Assembly: GCF_018283645.1 (NCBI RefSeq)
Contig: NZ_JAGSXH010000003.1
Span: 56,657 to 120,656, forward strand
DNA length: 64,000 bases
Reading direction: 5' to 3'
Origin: Actinocrinis puniceicyclus
Lineage (GTDB): Bacteria; Actinomycetota; Actinomycetes; Streptomycetales; Catenulisporaceae
Of the stretch, positions 1-9,711 are shown piece by piece. A program made the translations under genes and the position numbers. The notes under the pieces were generated by a model, which had not been told where the DNA came from, did not search any database, and worked only from the letters and a program-made list of their open reading frames with translations. Every line of letters starts with the position of its first letter. Position 1 is the stretch's first letter.

Positions 1-53
1 TCCGGCTCGGGCTCTCGCTCCGGTTGCCGCGGATGGCTCGGTGTCGTGCTCAC
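1..53 (-). CDS. N-terminal fragment of a gene running off the left edge
   Basis: Only the first 17 codons are inside the window. A GTG at 53 reads VSTTPSHPRQPEREPEP and is preceded by a strong AGGAGG Shine-Dalgarno (58-63) four bases upstream. The visible residues are polar and rich in Pro and Glu, which suggests a disordered N-terminus. It lies 79 bp downstream of the DUF2752 gene on the same strand, so it is probably the next gene of that operon. The function cannot be told. Confidence 0.55.
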   Translation of the reverse strand, partial: MSTTPSHPRQPEREPEP

Positions 54-132
54 GCCGCCTCCTGACGAGTACTCTCACCATATCGTCAGGCTTTGTCCTG
101 CTACGCACATTCTCCAGTGGTCTGAACGGGTA

Positions 133-540
133 TCAGCCCACAAAGCCGAAACGGCGCAATTGCCAAAGCCAGGAACCGGCGACCATCAGCGCGCCCGCGG
201 TCCATCGCAGCCACACCGGTGTCCGGGCCAGGGCGGCCATCGGGTCGACCGTCGTCAGCGGCGCGGCCAGAAAGAGCACCGCCGCGGCCACGGTCAGCGG
301 ATTGGCCGCGAGCGCGCCGCCCCAGTGCCCGGCACCCGCTTCCATGAAAACCGTGGTCGAGCCGCAGAACGGGCAGGGCACGCCGGTCAGCCGGCGCAGC
401 GGGCAAAGCGCCCCCGGATCGTGGTTCTGGTGCACCCATGCCGCGGCGACCGAGGCGAGCGCGACGAGGCCGAGCCGCAGCGCGGCAGCCCGCGGACCGC
501 GAACGGCCGCGCTGACCGCCCGCGGTGCGGCCGCGCTCAC
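133..540 (-). CDS. DUF2752 family small membrane protein
   Basis: A protein of 135 residues with the DUF2752 signature CPLRRLTGVPCPFCGST, a Cys-rich segment between two hydrophobic helices, and a further C-terminal helix. The role of the family is unknown; the paired Cys motifs suggest metal or redox chemistry at the membrane. The start is taken as the GTG at 540 because it overlaps the TGA of the upstream gene (GTGA, 537-540), a coupling seen throughout this window. A longer reading from a GTG at 579 adds 13 residues. It is probably co-transcribed with the proline-rich membrane protein upstream. Confidence 0.75.
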   Translation of the reverse strand: MSAAAPRAVSAAVRGPRAAALRLGLVALASVAAAWVHQNHDPGALCPLRRLTGVPCPFCGSTTVFMEAGAGHWGGALAANPLTVAAAVLFLAAPLTTVDPMAALARTPVWLRWTAGALMVAGSWLWQLRRFGFVG

Positions 541-1706
541 GGCACGAGGGCCAGCGAATGGTCGAACTGCTGCTGGCACACGTTCTGCCCGGCGATCGTG
601 TTAGCCGCCCGCATGCAGTCCGAGTACTGCCGAAGCTGCGGGAAGAAGATCAGCGAGTAGGAGACCACGGCGAGCGCGACGAGCGAGGAGATGCCGCTCC
701 ACACGACCGAGGCGACCGCCTCCGGCGCGCGCTGCGCCTGGCGTGCCGCGTCGCGCTGGGCGAAGGTGCCCAGCCACAGGCCGCCGAGCGACATCAGCAG
801 GCCCGTACATGCGGCGATGAGCCAGACCGGGAAGTCGCGGTAGCCGTTGAGCAGCGTGATCATGGTGCACGCCGCGCCGCCGAGGGCGAGTCCGCGCGCC
901 CAGCGGGTGCGCAGGCCCAGCGGCGGGCGCTTGCCGGGCTCCTCACCGCCGGGTTGCTGCTGACGCGGCGGTTGCTGCTGCGGCGGGCGGTACGGCGAGC
1001 GCGGATCGAACTGCGCCGGACGCTGGCCCGCCGGCGTGTACCGGTTGGGATCGTGCCAAGGCGCGGGCTGATGCGGGCTGCCGGTCGGGCCGAGAGCCGG
1101 TCCGGGGCTCTGACCGGGACTGCGGGGCGGTCCCGGGACGGGCGCGGGCGCCGCGTTCGGCTGGCGGTATGGCTCGACCTGCTGCGTCTCCGGCGACTGC
1201 GCCCCGTCCTGTTGCGACCCGGGCTGTCGGGTAGCGGGCTGGTGCGCACCGTCCTGCGGCGTACCGTCTTGCTGCGCGCCGGGCTGCTGATTCGGCTGCT
1301 GCGGCCGTGTGCCCGGCGCGTGGTTCGGCCAGTTCGCCTGGTCCGGCGTGGGCGGCGGCAGCGGAGGAACCGGGTACTGCGGTGCCGGGTACTGCGCTAC
1401 CGGGTATTGGGCCGCGGGGTATTGGGCCACCGGATACTGGGGCACCTGGCCGGGCGGCACCGGCACCGGCACCGGCACCGGCGGAAAGTTCGGCGGTACC
1501 GGACCCGGCTGTCCGAGAAACCACGGAGCCGGCGCCGGCTGCTGCGCCGACCACTGCGGTACCGGAAGGTTCTGCGTCTGCTCTTCCCCGCCGCCGCCCG
1601 CGTTCCCCAAGCTGGATTCACCGATCTTCTGGTCGCCACTCCCATCGTCGGGGGTGCTGTCCTGGCGGGCAGGGGCGTCGGTCACAGTATTCGGCTCCGT
1701 TGTCAC
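537..1706 (-). CDS. Pro/Gln-rich membrane protein
   Basis: About 389 residues. The first ~260 are low-complexity and rich in Pro, Gln, Gly and Ala. They include a run of Val-Pro pairs and five-residue QYPVA/QYPAA-type repeats (about 1370-1435). The C-terminus has three hydrophobic segments (about residues 270-350) and a short Cys-containing tail. This architecture, a disordered N-terminus followed by a small membrane domain, is common in actinobacteria and resembles DUF4190-like proteins, but I do not recognise a defined family. The start is uncertain: the GTG at 1706 begins the first protein-like sequence, while the frame stays open to 1805. It is divergent from purN. Confidence 0.6.
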   Translation of the reverse strand: MTTEPNTVTDAPARQDSTPDDGSGDQKIGESSLGNAGGGGEEQTQNLPVPQWSAQQPAPAPWFLGQPGPVPPNFPPVPVPVPVPPGQVPQYPVAQYPAAQYPVAQYPAPQYPVPPLPPPTPDQANWPNHAPGTRPQQPNQQPGAQQDGTPQDGAHQPATRQPGSQQDGAQSPETQQVEPYRQPNAAPAPVPGPPRSPGQSPGPALGPTGSPHQPAPWHDPNRYTPAGQRPAQFDPRSPYRPPQQQPPRQQQPGGEEPGKRPPLGLRTRWARGLALGGAACTMITLLNGYRDFPVWLIAACTGLLMSLGGLWLGTFAQRDAARQAQRAPEAVASVVWSGISSLVALAVVSYSLIFFPQLRQYSDCMRAANTIAGQNVCQQQFDHSLALVP

Positions 1707-1873
1707 GGGAGGGATGGGCGCTGCGTCGTTACGGTATCGCCGACCGGTGTCGCGGATGGCTTGAATTGGTCTCCTCACCGTACCGCTAGCTATCGTTGGC
1801 CACATCCCGCTGGTCCGGCCTATGGCCGCCGCCGGGCGACATCACGTCAACTGATTGAAAGGACGCCGCGGTC

Positions 1874-2581
1874 GTGGCCTCCCCAACTCAGCAGTCAACG
1901 AACTCCCCTACCCGCTACCGACCCCCGTCATCGCGCCCGGCGCGCCTCGTCGTGCTGGTCTCCGGCAGCGGGACCAACCTCCAGGCGTTGCTCGACGCCG
2001 CCACCGACCCCGGATACGGCGCCACGCTCGTCGCCGTCGGCGCGGACCGGGACGGCATCCTCGCCCTCAAGCGCGCCGAGGACGCGGGCGTGCCCACCTT
2101 CGTGATCCGGTTGAAAGACCACCCCGATCGGAGCGCCTGGGACCGCGCGCTGCGCGACGAGGTCCGGCGGCACGCGCCCGACCTGGTCGTCTCGGCCGGG
2201 TTCATGAAGCTGGTCGGCCCGGACTTCCTGGCCGAGTTCGGCGGCCGGACGGTCAACACGCACCCCGCGCTGCTGCCCTCGTTCCCCGGCATGCACGGCG
2301 CGCGCGACGCGCTCGCGTACGGGGTCAAGGTGGCCGGCTGCACGCTGTTCGTCGTCGCCGAAGGCATCGACGACGGGCCGATCATCGCGCAGGCCGCCGT
2401 GCCGGTCGAGGACGGCGACGACGAGCAGAGCCTGCACGAGCGGATCAAGGCCGCCGAGCGCGCGCTGCTCGTCGAACAGGTCGGCCGGATGGCCCGCGAG
2501 GGGTGGACCATCACCCCGGCTCCAACCGCCGCGCCGGATACGCGCGGCACCGTCAGCAACCGGAAGGTGACCATCCCGTGA
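1874..2581 (+). CDS. purN: Phosphoribosylglycinamide formyltransferase
   Basis: PurN transfers a formyl group from 10-formyl-tetrahydrofolate to glycinamide ribonucleotide, the third step of purine synthesis. The 235-residue protein has the N-terminal loop [13 protein letters not shown] (about 28-40), the active-site segment [12 protein letters not shown] and the [10 protein letters not shown] region with the catalytic Asp. The first ~22 residues are a nonconserved extension. The start is GTG at 1874 with GAAAGGA about ten bases upstream. Its stop overlaps the purH GTG by four bases, so the two are translationally coupled. folD, which makes folate C1 units, lies 2.4 kb downstream. Confidence 0.95.
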   Translation: MASPTQQSTNSPTRYRPPSSRPARLVVLVSGSGTNLQALLDAATDPGYGATLVAVGADRDGILALKRAEDAGVPTFVIRLKDHPDRSAWDRALRDEVRRHAPDLVVSAGFMKLVGPDFLAEFGGRTVNTHPALLPSFPGMHGARDALAYGVKVAGCTLFVVAEGIDDGPIIAQAAVPVEDGDDEQSLHERIKAAERALLVEQVGRMAREGWTITPAPTAAPDTRGTVSNRKVTIP

Positions 2582-4146
2582 GCACACAGCTGCCCATCCG
2601 TCGCGCGCTGGTCAGCGTGTACGACAAGACCGGACTCGAGGAGCTCGCCCGGGGCCTGCACGCCGCCGGGGTCGCCCTCGTCTCCACCGGCAGCACCGCG
2701 GCCCGCATCGCCGCCGTGGGCGTCCCGGTCACCGAGGTGGCCGAGCTGACCGGGTTCCCCGAATGTCTCGACGGCCGGGTCAAGACCCTGCACCCGAAGG
2801 TGCACGCCGGGATCCTCGCCGACCGGCGCCTGCCCGAACACGTCAGCCAGCTCGAAGAACTCGGCATCGAGCCCTTCGACCTGGTCGTGTCGAACCTGTA
2901 CCCGTTCACGCGGACCGTCGCCTCCGGCGCCGCTCCGGACGAGTGCGTCGAACAGATCGACATCGGCGGCCCGTCGATGGTGCGCGCGGCGGCGAAGAAC
3001 CACCCGAGCGTGGCGATCGTGGTCGACCCGGCCCGCTACACGGACGTGCTGGCGGCGGTCGAGAGCGGGGGATTCACCCTGGAACAGCGCAAGCGCCTGG
3101 CCGCGGAGGCGTTCGCGCACACCGCCGCGTACGACGCCGCAGTCGCGTCGTGGTTCGCCTCGGCTTACGCGCCGGCCGACGAATCACCGTTCCCGGACTT
3201 CGTCGCGGCCACGTACAAGCGCAGCGCGTTGCTGCGGTACGGCGAGAACCCGCACCAGGCCGCCGCGCTCTACACCGGCGGCCCGGCGGCAGAGCAGGAC
3301 AGTCTGGCCAACGCCGAGCAACTGCACGGTAAGGAGATGTCCTTCAACAACTACGTCGACACCGACGCGGCCCTGCGCGCGGCCCACGACTTCGCAGATC
3401 CCTGCGTCGCGATCATCAAGCACGCGAACCCGTGCGGTGTCGCGGTCTCGGTCAGCGGCGACATCGCCGAGGCGCACCGCAAGGCGCACGCCTGCGACCC
3501 GGTCTCGGCCTTCGGCGGCGTGATCGCGGCCAACCGTCCGGTGTCCGCCGAGATGGCCCGACAGGTCGCCGAGGTGTTCACCGAGGTGATCGTCGCCCCG
3601 GACTACGAGGACGGGGCGGTGGAGATCCTGTCCGCGAAGAAGAACATCAGGCTGCTGCGCACCGGCGCGAGCGGGCGGCGGGCCACCGACTTCCGGCAGA
3701 TCTGCGGCGGCATGCTGCTCCAGGCCGGGGACAACTTCCAGGCGGCGGGCGACGATCCGGCGAACTGGAAGCTGGCCGCGGGGCCGGCCGCCGATCCCGG
3801 CACGCTGGCCGATCTGGCCTTCGCGTGGCGGGCGGTGCGCTCGGTCAAGTCGAACGCCATCCTGCTCGCCACGGATGGCGCCACGGTCGGGGTGGGCATG
3901 GGCCAGGTGAACCGGGTGGACTCGGCGAGGCTCGCGGTGAGCCGGGCCGGGGATCGCGCGGCCGGCTCGGTCGCCGCTTCGGATGCCTACTTCCCGTTCT
4001 CGGACGGCCTGGAGGTCCTGATCGCGGCCGGCGTCAGGGCAGTGGTGCAGCCCGGTGGCTCGGTGCGGGACGCGCAGTCGCTCGCGGTCGCGGAAGCGGC
4101 CGGTGTGACGATGTACCTCACCGGCACGCGGCACTTCGCGCACTGA
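2578..4146 (+). CDS. purH: Bifunctional AICAR transformylase / IMP cyclohydrolase
   Basis: PurH carries out the last two steps of IMP synthesis: formylation of AICAR, then ring closure. The 522 residues fit the family length. The N-terminal MGS-like cyclohydrolase domain shows [15 protein letters not shown] and the STGSTA phosphate loop, followed by [15 protein letters not shown]. The C-terminal transformylase domain shows RYGENPHQ, the [11 protein letters not shown] segment with the catalytic Lys-His, and DAYFPFSDG. It starts at a GTG inside the GTGA overlap with purN, so purN and purH form a two-gene operon, as in other actinobacteria. Confidence 0.97.
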   Translation: MSTQLPIRRALVSVYDKTGLEELARGLHAAGVALVSTGSTAARIAAVGVPVTEVAELTGFPECLDGRVKTLHPKVHAGILADRRLPEHVSQLEELGIEPFDLVVSNLYPFTRTVASGAAPDECVEQIDIGGPSMVRAAAKNHPSVAIVVDPARYTDVLAAVESGGFTLEQRKRLAAEAFAHTAAYDAAVASWFASAYAPADESPFPDFVAATYKRSALLRYGENPHQAAALYTGGPAAEQDSLANAEQLHGKEMSFNNYVDTDAALRAAHDFADPCVAIIKHANPCGVAVSVSGDIAEAHRKAHACDPVSAFGGVIAANRPVSAEMARQVAEVFTEVIVAPDYEDGAVEILSAKKNIRLLRTGASGRRATDFRQICGGMLLQAGDNFQAAGDDPANWKLAAGPAADPGTLADLAFAWRAVRSVKSNAILLATDGATVGVGMGQVNRVDSARLAVSRAGDRAAGSVAASDAYFPFSDGLEVLIAAGVRAVVQPGGSVRDAQSLAVAEAAGVTMYLTGTRHFAH

Positions 4147-4170
4147 TCCGCACGCCGCGTTCGACGGCTG

Positions 4171-4214
4171 AAGAAAAAGACCGCGGCGGCGGGCCGGAAA
4201 GGCTCGCCGCCGCG
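4171..4214 (-). terminator. Rho-independent terminator of the DUF4190 gene
   Basis: A perfect 10-bp GC stem (4182-4191 with 4205-4214) is followed, reading the minus strand, by a T-rich run (TCTTTTTCTT). It lies 54 bp past the stop of the DUF4190 gene. The convergent purH transcript may also end in this 121-bp gap. Confidence 0.75.
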
Positions 4215-4267
4215 TCCGCGTTGACGCCTCCCGGTCCGCTTCGTGCCGGTCCGCGTGGAAACCCGCG

Positions 4268-4894
4268 TCAGTTTCCGAAGAAGCCGCGCTGCAAGCACAG
4301 CTCGTACTGCGACGTTCCGGTGACCGGATCAGGCGTCGCGCTGTACTGGTGGCAGTTGGCCGCGGTGCTGACGAACCACACGATCACCACGATCTCGAGC
4401 ACGTTGGCGATGATGGCCAGGATCGAGGTCACCAGCCCGGCGATCGCCATGCCCTTGCCGGCGGCCTGGCCGCGGCCGGCCTTGCGGATCGCGATGATCG
4501 AGAAGACGAGCCCGACGATCCCGACCACTCCGCCGACGTAGAACAGCGACGTGCACAGACCGACGATGCCGAGAACCATGCCGGTGATCGCCAGGCCGCG
4601 GGGCGGCGGCGCCATCGGCATCATCGGGTACGGATACGGATACCCGTAGGGCATCAGGCCCTGGTTCGGCGGGTAGCCAGGTGCGCCCTGGTCTCCCGGC
4701 CAGTGGGCGAAGCCGTCGCCCGGGTAACCCCCGGCCGGGTACTGCGCCGTCGGCTGGGATTCGACGGGCTGGTCGAGCGGCGCCTGTGCGGTCGGCATCG
4801 GTCCGCTCGGCATCTGCCCAATCGGTGGCGCGAGCGGTGGCGCCAGCGGTGGCGCGAGTGATGGCGGGGGCGTCGCTTCGGGTGATTCGGACAA
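4268..4894 (-). CDS. DUF4190 domain membrane protein
   Basis: About 208 residues. The first half is disordered, rich in Pro, Gln and Tyr, with tandem LAPP repeats and a [10 protein letters not shown] segment. The second half has two or three hydrophobic helices ([14 protein letters not shown], then [14 protein letters not shown], then a final one), typical of DUF4190 proteins, followed by a short Cys-containing outer tail. The start is a TTG at 4894 because GGGGGAG lies about three bases upstream and the sequence before it is not protein-like; a longer reading would run into folD. It is divergent from folD with a 76-bp gap. Its role is unknown. Confidence 0.75.
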   Translation of the reverse strand: MSESPEATPPPSLAPPLAPPLAPPIGQMPSGPMPTAQAPLDQPVESQPTAQYPAGGYPGDGFAHWPGDQGAPGYPPNQGLMPYGYPYPYPMMPMAPPPRGLAITGMVLGIVGLCTSLFYVGGVVGIVGLVFSIIAIRKAGRGQAAGKGMAIAGLVTSILAIIANVLEIVVIVWFVSTAANCHQYSATPDPVTGTSQYELCLQRGFFGN

Positions 4895-4970
4895 GGCTCC
4901 CCCTGGCTCCGTTCTTCGGGCACGTACTTGGCGCGCGAGTCTACCTGTTGCGTCTGCGAGAATAGGGCGC

Positions 4971-5822
4971 ATGACGGCGACGATTCTGGACGGCTGGCTG
5001 ACCGCGGAGGAGATCCGCCAGGACCTGGCCAAGCGGGTGAGTGTACTGGCCGAGCGTGGCGTCGTACCCGGCCTCGGCACGCTACTGGTCGGCGACGACC
5101 CGGGCTCGCACGCCTACGTGACGATGAAGCACCGCGACTGCGCGAAGGTCGGCATCCACTCCATCGATCGCCGCCTGCCGGCCAACGCCACCCAGGAGCA
5201 GGTCGAGGCCGCCGTCGCCGAGCTCAACGCCGATCCGGCCTGTCACGCCTACCTGGTTCAGCTGCCGCTGCCGAAGGGGCTCGACGAGTTCCGTGTCCTG
5301 GAGCGGGTCGAGCAGGCCAAGGACGCCGACGGCCTGCACCCTCTCAGCCTCGGCAAGCTGGTGCTCGGCGAGCCGACGCCGCTGCCGTGCACCCCTTACG
5401 GGGTCGTGGTGCTGTTGCGCCGCTTCGGCGTCGAACTGAACGGAGCCGAGGTGGTGGTCGTCGGCCGCGGCATCACCGTCGGCCGTCCGCTCGGACTGAT
5501 CCTGACGCGCAAGTCCGAGAACTCGACCGTGACGCTGTGCCACACCGGCACGCGCGACCTGGCCGCGCACACCCGCCGCGCGGACATCATCGTCGCGGCC
5601 GCGGGCGTGCCGGGAATCATCAAGCCGGACATGGTCAAGCCGGGCGCGGCAGTGCTGGACGTGGGCGTCTCGCACGTGGACGGCAAACTCACCGGCGACG
5701 TGGCCGCCGGCGTCGAGCAGGTAGCCGGCTACCTCTCGCCCAACCCCGGCGGCGTCGGCCCGATGACCCGCGCGCAGCTGCTCACGAACGTCGTCGAAGC
5801 CGCTGAGCGAACGCTGCTCTGA
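4971..5822 (+). CDS. folD: Methylenetetrahydrofolate dehydrogenase / cyclohydrolase
   Basis: FolD interconverts 5,10-methylene- and 10-formyl-tetrahydrofolate in the cytoplasm using NADP, supplying formyl groups to PurN and PurH nearby. The 283 residues match the family. Tyr49 and Lys53 sit in [17 protein letters not shown], the substrate-binding segment reads KDADGLHP, the Rossmann part shows [13 protein letters not shown], and the C-terminus carries [14 protein letters not shown]. There is no clear Shine-Dalgarno. A GAGAAT box (4958-4963) ends seven bases before the ATG, consistent with a leaderless mRNA. It is convergent with glgB across 32 bp. Confidence 0.97.
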   Translation: MTATILDGWLTAEEIRQDLAKRVSVLAERGVVPGLGTLLVGDDPGSHAYVTMKHRDCAKVGIHSIDRRLPANATQEQVEAAVAELNADPACHAYLVQLPLPKGLDEFRVLERVEQAKDADGLHPLSLGKLVLGEPTPLPCTPYGVVVLLRRFGVELNGAEVVVVGRGITVGRPLGLILTRKSENSTVTLCHTGTRDLAAHTRRADIIVAAAGVPGIIKPDMVKPGAAVLDVGVSHVDGKLTGDVAAGVEQVAGYLSPNPGGVGPMTRAQLLTNVVEAAERTLL

Positions 5823-5854
5823 CCCGCCCGCCGGTTGACCTGCCCGCCGTCCGG

Positions 5855-8515
5855 TTATCCGGTGCGGCGGCCGGACCGGGCGCGTGGCTTCACGGCGCCG
5901 GGGCGCTTCGGCGTGGCGCTCGGCCCACGCTCTGTCGCCGCGGTCTTGATCTTCGCAGCCTCGGTCTTCGCAGCCTCGGTCTTCGCAGTCTCGGTCTTCG
6001 CAGTCTCGGTCGCCGCGGGCTCCGGGACCTCGATCGGAGCCGGCGTGGTCGTGATCGGCTCGGCGTGGATGCCCGGCTCCGAGGTGATCGGCTCGGCGTG
6101 AATACCCGGCTCGTTCTCGGCCGCAGGCTGCTGCACCACGACGATCCGGGATTCGGATTCTTGCCTCGGCCCCGCCTCCAGCGCCGCCGACTCGCCGCGT
6201 TCGGCCGTCTCGGCCGGCCGGGGCTCCAGCCACAGCGCGCCGAGCGGCGGCAGCCGCAGCACCGCGCGCGCCGGCCAGCCGTCCTGACCCTCGTCGAGCG
6301 CGTACACCTGCCCGAAGTTTCCGACGCCCGAGCCGCCGTACTGCTCGGCGTCGGTGTTGAGCACCTCGGACCAGACCGGTGCCTGGCCGGCGCTCCACGG
6401 CAGCGGCAGCGAATAGCCCTCCCACGGCACCCCGGCGAAGTTCGCCACGCACACCAGCGGCCGTCCGTCGAAGCCCCAGCGCACGAACGCGAACACGTTG
6501 TGATCGCCGTCGTCCGCCTTCAGCCACGAGAAGCCGTCGCCGGAGGTGTCCCGCTCCCACAGCGCCGGGCGCGTCCGATACGCCGAGTTCAGGTCCTGCA
6601 CCAGCCGGAACACTCCGCGGTGCGCCGGGTTGTCCAGCAGCCACCAGTCCAGTCCGGCCTGCTCCGACCACTCCGAGTCCTGCGCGAACTCACAGCCGGA
6701 GAACAGCAGCTGCTTGCCCGGATGCGACCACATGAAGGCCAGGTAGGCGCGCACGTTCGCCAGTTGCTGCCAGCGGTCGCCCGGCATCTTGCGCAGCAGC
6801 GAGCCCTTGCCGTGCACCACCTCGTCGTGGCTGATCGGCAGGATGAAGTTCTCGGTGAAGGCGTAGACCATCGAGAAGGTCATCCGGTTGTGGTGCCAGC
6901 GCCGGTTGATGGGCTGCTCGGACATGTAGCCGAGCGAGTCGTGCATCCAGCCCATGTTCCACTTGAAGCCGAAGCCCAGGCCGTCGTGATCCGTCGGCCT
7001 GGTCACCCCGGGCCACGCGGTGGACTCCTCGGCGGCCACCGTGACCCCCGGCACCCGCTTGTACACCGTCGCCGTCAGCTCCTGAAGGAACGAGACCGCC
7101 TCCAGGTTCTCCCGGCCGCCGTACGCGTTCGGGTGCCAGCGGCCGTCCTCGCGGGAGTAGTCGAGGTAGAGCATCGAGGCGACCGCGTCCACGCGCAGGC
7201 CGTCGACGTGCATCTCCTCGCACCAGAACAGCGCCGAGGCGACCAGGAAGTTGCGCACCTCGCGGCGGCCGTAGTCGAAGACCAGGGTGCCCCAGTCCGG
7301 GTGCTCGCCGCGCCACGGGTCGGGGTGCTCGTACAGCGGCGTGCCGTCGAACTCGGCCAGCGCCCAGGCGTCCTTGGGGAAGTGCGCCGGGACCCAGTCG
7401 ATGATGACGCCGATCCCGGCCCGGTGCAGCGCGTCGATCAGGTGGCGGAACTCGTCCGGGGTGCCCAGCCTCGCGGTCGGCGCGAAATAGGACGAGACCT
7501 GGTAGCCCCAAGAACCCCCGAACGGGTGCTCGGTCGGCGGCAGGAACTCGACGTGGGTGAATCCGAGTTCGTTCAGATACGCGGGCAGTTGCTCCGCGAG
7601 ACCGCGGTAGTCCAGCCCCGGCCGCCACGAGGCCAGGTGCAGTTCGTACACCGACATGGGGGAGTGGTACGCGTCCCACTTGGCCCGCTGCTCAAGCCAT
7701 TCGTCGTCGTTCCACTCATAGTGCGTCTCGTCCACGATCGAGGCGTTCGCCGGCGGCATCTCGCAGCGGCGGGCCAGCGGGTCCGCCTTCTGCCGCCAGA
7801 CGCCGTCGCGGCCCAGGATCTCGTACTTGTACCGGGCGCCCGCCTCGACGCCGGGCACGAACAGTTCCCACACGCCGCTCGACCCCATCGAGCGCAGCGG
7901 ATGGCTGGTGCCGTTCCAGTAGTTGAAGTCGCCGACGACGCGCACCCCGCGCGCGTTGGGCGCCCACACCGCGAACGAGGTGCCGACCGGCGGGTCGAAC
8001 GGCGAGCCCTCGGGGGAGTCGAAACGGCGCACCCGCGAGCCGAGCGCCTCCCACAGCTGCTCGTGCCGGCCTTCGCCGATCAGGTGCAGGTCGATCTCGC
8101 CGAGCGTCGGCAGGAAACGGTAGGGGTCGTCCAAAAGGATCGTCGCGTCGCCGTAGCCGACTTCGAGCCGGTAGTCGCCGAGGGCGTCCGGAAGGAGCGC
8201 GGCGAACAGGCCCTCGCCCTGCGGGATCAGCGGATACCGCTCGCCCGCCGCGGTCAGGACCGTCACGCCTTCCGCGAACGGTCGCAGTGCGCGTACAAGG
8301 GTGCCGTCGGCGCCGGAGTGCGCGCCCAGCAGCCGGTGCGGGTCGTGCACCGCCCCGTCCAGCAGGGCCCTGCGTTCGTCCTCCGCGAGCGGCGCGGCCG
8401 GGACGACGGCGCGGTCGGGCCCGTCGCCGGCTGTGTCGGCCTGCTTCCCGGTGGCCCGGCCCTCGCCGTCCTTGCCGGCCCGGCCTGCGATCCGCTGGTC
8501 GTCGCGCACGGTCAA
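5855..8515 (-). CDS. glgB: 1,4-alpha-glucan branching enzyme with a long C-terminal tail
   Basis: GlgB (GH13) makes alpha-1,6 branches in glycogen. The N-terminal modules cover about residues 45-285, including the CBM48-like [19 protein letters not shown]. The GH13 barrel follows, with nucleophile Asp443 (DGLRVDAV), acid/base Glu496 (VAAEEST) and Asp564 (ISHDEVVHG). The enzyme proper ends near residue 755. A tail of about 130 residues follows that is not typical of GlgB: two copies of [15 protein letters not shown] sequence, then five-residue KTEAA repeats and a basic Pro-rich end. The first 45 residues also look disordered. The start is a TTG at 8515, or more likely the GTG at 8509 with GGGG upstream. 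No other glycogen gene is in the window. Confidence 0.95.
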   Translation of the reverse strand: MTVRDDQRIAGRAGKDGEGRATGKQADTAGDGPDRAVVPAAPLAEDERRALLDGAVHDPHRLLGAHSGADGTLVRALRPFAEGVTVLTAAGERYPLIPQGEGLFAALLPDALGDYRLEVGYGDATILLDDPYRFLPTLGEIDLHLIGEGRHEQLWEALGSRVRRFDSPEGSPFDPPVGTSFAVWAPNARGVRVVGDFNYWNGTSHPLRSMGSSGVWELFVPGVEAGARYKYEILGRDGVWRQKADPLARRCEMPPANASIVDETHYEWNDDEWLEQRAKWDAYHSPMSVYELHLASWRPGLDYRGLAEQLPAYLNELGFTHVEFLPPTEHPFGGSWGYQVSSYFAPTARLGTPDEFRHLIDALHRAGIGVIIDWVPAHFPKDAWALAEFDGTPLYEHPDPWRGEHPDWGTLVFDYGRREVRNFLVASALFWCEEMHVDGLRVDAVASMLYLDYSREDGRWHPNAYGGRENLEAVSFLQELTATVYKRVPGVTVAAEESTAWPGVTRPTDHDGLGFGFKWNMGWMHDSLGYMSEQPINRRWHHNRMTFSMVYAFTENFILPISHDEVVHGKGSLLRKMPGDRWQQLANVRAYLAFMWSHPGKQLLFSGCEFAQDSEWSEQAGLDWWLLDNPAHRGVFRLVQDLNSAYRTRPALWERDTSGDGFSWLKADDGDHNVFAFVRWGFDGRPLVCVANFAGVPWEGYSLPLPWSAGQAPVWSEVLNTDAEQYGGSGVGNFGQVYALDEGQDGWPARAVLRLPPLGALWLEPRPAETAERGESAALEAGPRQESESRIVVVQQPAAENEPGIHAEPITSEPGIHAEPITTTPAPIEVPEPAATETAKTETAKTEAAKTEAAKIKTAATERGPSATPKRPGAVKPRARSGRRTG
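5951..6010 (-). repeat. Four 15-bp tandem repeats in the glgB tail
   Basis: Four head-to-tail copies of CTTCGCAGCCTCGGT (two with one base changed) encode [10 protein letters not shown] pentapeptides. They lie in frame in the C-terminal extension of GlgB, so copy-number change would lengthen the tail without a frameshift. Confidence 0.8.
6051..6112 (-). repeat. 33-bp direct repeat in the glgB tail
   Basis: A 29-base match (6051-6079 and 6084-6112, two differences) repeats with a 33-base period and encodes two copies of [15 protein letters not shown] sequence in the GlgB tail. Confidence 0.75.
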
Positions 8516-8812
8516 AGCCCCACGTCCCTGTCTCGATCGAGCGGTCCCTCAACGGGCCCGTTTCTCCGTTTTCCACGATGTCATGCGTGGGCGTCGCGTG
8601 GTGGCGCGCAACGCCGCCGCCGGGCTCGCGTCAGGCGTCCGAGGGCGGATGATGACCGCAGCGAGACGTGGAGCCATCGCGGTTCGAGGCCGATTCCGGA
8701 GCCTGAAGCTCTGGTGATCCGCGCCGTGGCAGGTGCGATCGGCCGTTTTCATGCATTCGGGTGGGCCGCCGCCCGCTCCAGCTAACCGGCAGCTAACCGG
8801 GCGAGGGGCGTG
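8516..8812. other. Intergenic stretch without a recognisable gene
   Basis: This 297-bp gap lies between the glgB start and the stop of the LapA-like gene, both on the minus strand. Short frames inside show no family resemblance. It presumably holds the glgB promoter. I see no clear hairpin terminator or known regulatory motif. Confidence 0.5.
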
Positions 8813-9094
8813 TCACGCCCGCGGCTTGCGGTCGCGGGACCGGCGCCGCACGAGGTAACCGGCCAGCATCCCGGCGAGGAAGGTACCGGCCAGCACGAGC
8901 CACAACTGCGCGCTCACCCAGACCACCCAGAAGTGGATGCGCGTCCTGCTGGTGTTCACGAGGACGAACCAGGCGGCCAGGGCGATGATCACCAGTCCGG
9001 CAATGGTCTTCGGGCTGCGCAGCCGCGCGCCCAAGCCGCGCCGGCCCGTCCCGGACTCGTCGGCCCGTGCGCCGATGGGAGGTATGCCGCTCAT
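8813..9094 (-). CDS. LapA-domain (DUF1049) small membrane protein
   Basis: A protein of 93 residues with a short polar N-terminus, two transmembrane helices (TIAGLVIIALAAWFVLVN and WLVLAGTFLAGMLAGYLV) separated by SRTRIHFWVVWVSAQ, and a basic tail. This hairpin layout with the Arg-Ile-His-Phe segment matches LapA/DUF1049 proteins, whose role in Gram-positives is unknown. The start is ATG at 9094 with AAGGGAG about nine bases upstream; a longer reading from 9121 lacks such a site. Confidence 0.8.
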   Translation of the reverse strand: MSGIPPIGARADESGTGRRGLGARLRSPKTIAGLVIIALAAWFVLVNTSRTRIHFWVVWVSAQLWLVLAGTFLAGMLAGYLVRRRSRDRKPRA

Positions 9095-9218
9095 CTGAAC
9101 ACTCCCTTCAGGAGATGGCACGCAACACGTACCGCGGGCGCACGCGGGTGCCGAGTGCGCATATTGCCATGGTCCCGCACGACTGCCCGCCGCGCCGCCG
9201 CCGTGGTTTCATGGCTTC

Positions 9219-9527
9219 ATGGAAGTCGTCTCCCATCGTGGCGGAGCCCCGATCGGCCGCGCTCTGCGCGCCGTCGCGGTCGAGTGGCCGTTCTCCGTGG
9301 TCTTCGCCACCGCGACGATCGCGGTGATCATCGTCTCGTTCGGTGCGCTCAAGCACGGCCTGGTCCTGCTCGCCTCCGCGCTGCTGCTCGGCTCGGTGCT
9401 GCGTTTCGTGCTCTCTCCGGCGCGCGCCGGTCTGCTCGCAGTACGCCGCCGCGGCGTGGATGTGGTCACCATGGCGCTGCTCGGTGCGTTGCTGCTGTTG
9501 CTGGCGCTGTTCGCCGACACCGTCTGA
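9219..9527 (+). CDS. DUF3017 family membrane protein
   Basis: A protein of 102 residues with three hydrophobic segments, including WPFSVVFATATIAVIIVS, and the conserved LRFVLSPARAGLLAVRRRGVDV segment of DUF3017. In Streptomyces this gene lies between folD and mdh, which matches its place here. The function is unknown. No strong Shine-Dalgarno is visible before the ATG. Confidence 0.85.
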   Translation: MEVVSHRGGAPIGRALRAVAVEWPFSVVFATATIAVIIVSFGALKHGLVLLASALLLGSVLRFVLSPARAGLLAVRRRGVDVVTMALLGALLLLLALFADTV

Positions 9528-9619
9528 CTCCGGCGGTTCCGCGCGCTGAGCACAAACGGGACCGGCGCCCTGGGATTCGCCCGCGGCACCGTGCCGGGGT
9601 AGGCTCAGCCCCGGCGAAC

Positions 9620-9637
9620 TATCTTGACGCCAAGATA
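9620..9637. promoter_or_regulatory. Palindromic operator upstream of icd
   Basis: TATCTTGACGCCAAGATA has perfect 7-bp arms (TATCTTG/CAAGATA) around four bases and ends 74 bases before the icd ATG. The shape fits MarR-family operators. In S. coelicolor the MarR-type regulator TamR is known to act on isocitrate dehydrogenase, aconitase and malate synthase genes. Assigning this site to a TamR homologue is inference. Confidence 0.6.
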
Positions 9638-9711
9638 CCCCGCCGCGTGGAGCGTGGTGCCCAGCACGCCACGGCCGCGCCCGTGACCGCCGTGCGAGAA
9701 GGACCGTCCTC

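Noticed and set aside
1370..1490. Short GGTATT and GGCACC repeats considered as a regulatory array
   Set aside because: They are coding repeats for Gln-Tyr-Pro and Val-Pro units in the Pro-rich membrane protein.
6065..8785. A 906-codon open frame on the plus strand over glgB
   Set aside because: It is the antisense shadow of a high-GC gene: Arg/Val/His-rich, no family motif, and glgB on the other strand has all its catalytic residues.
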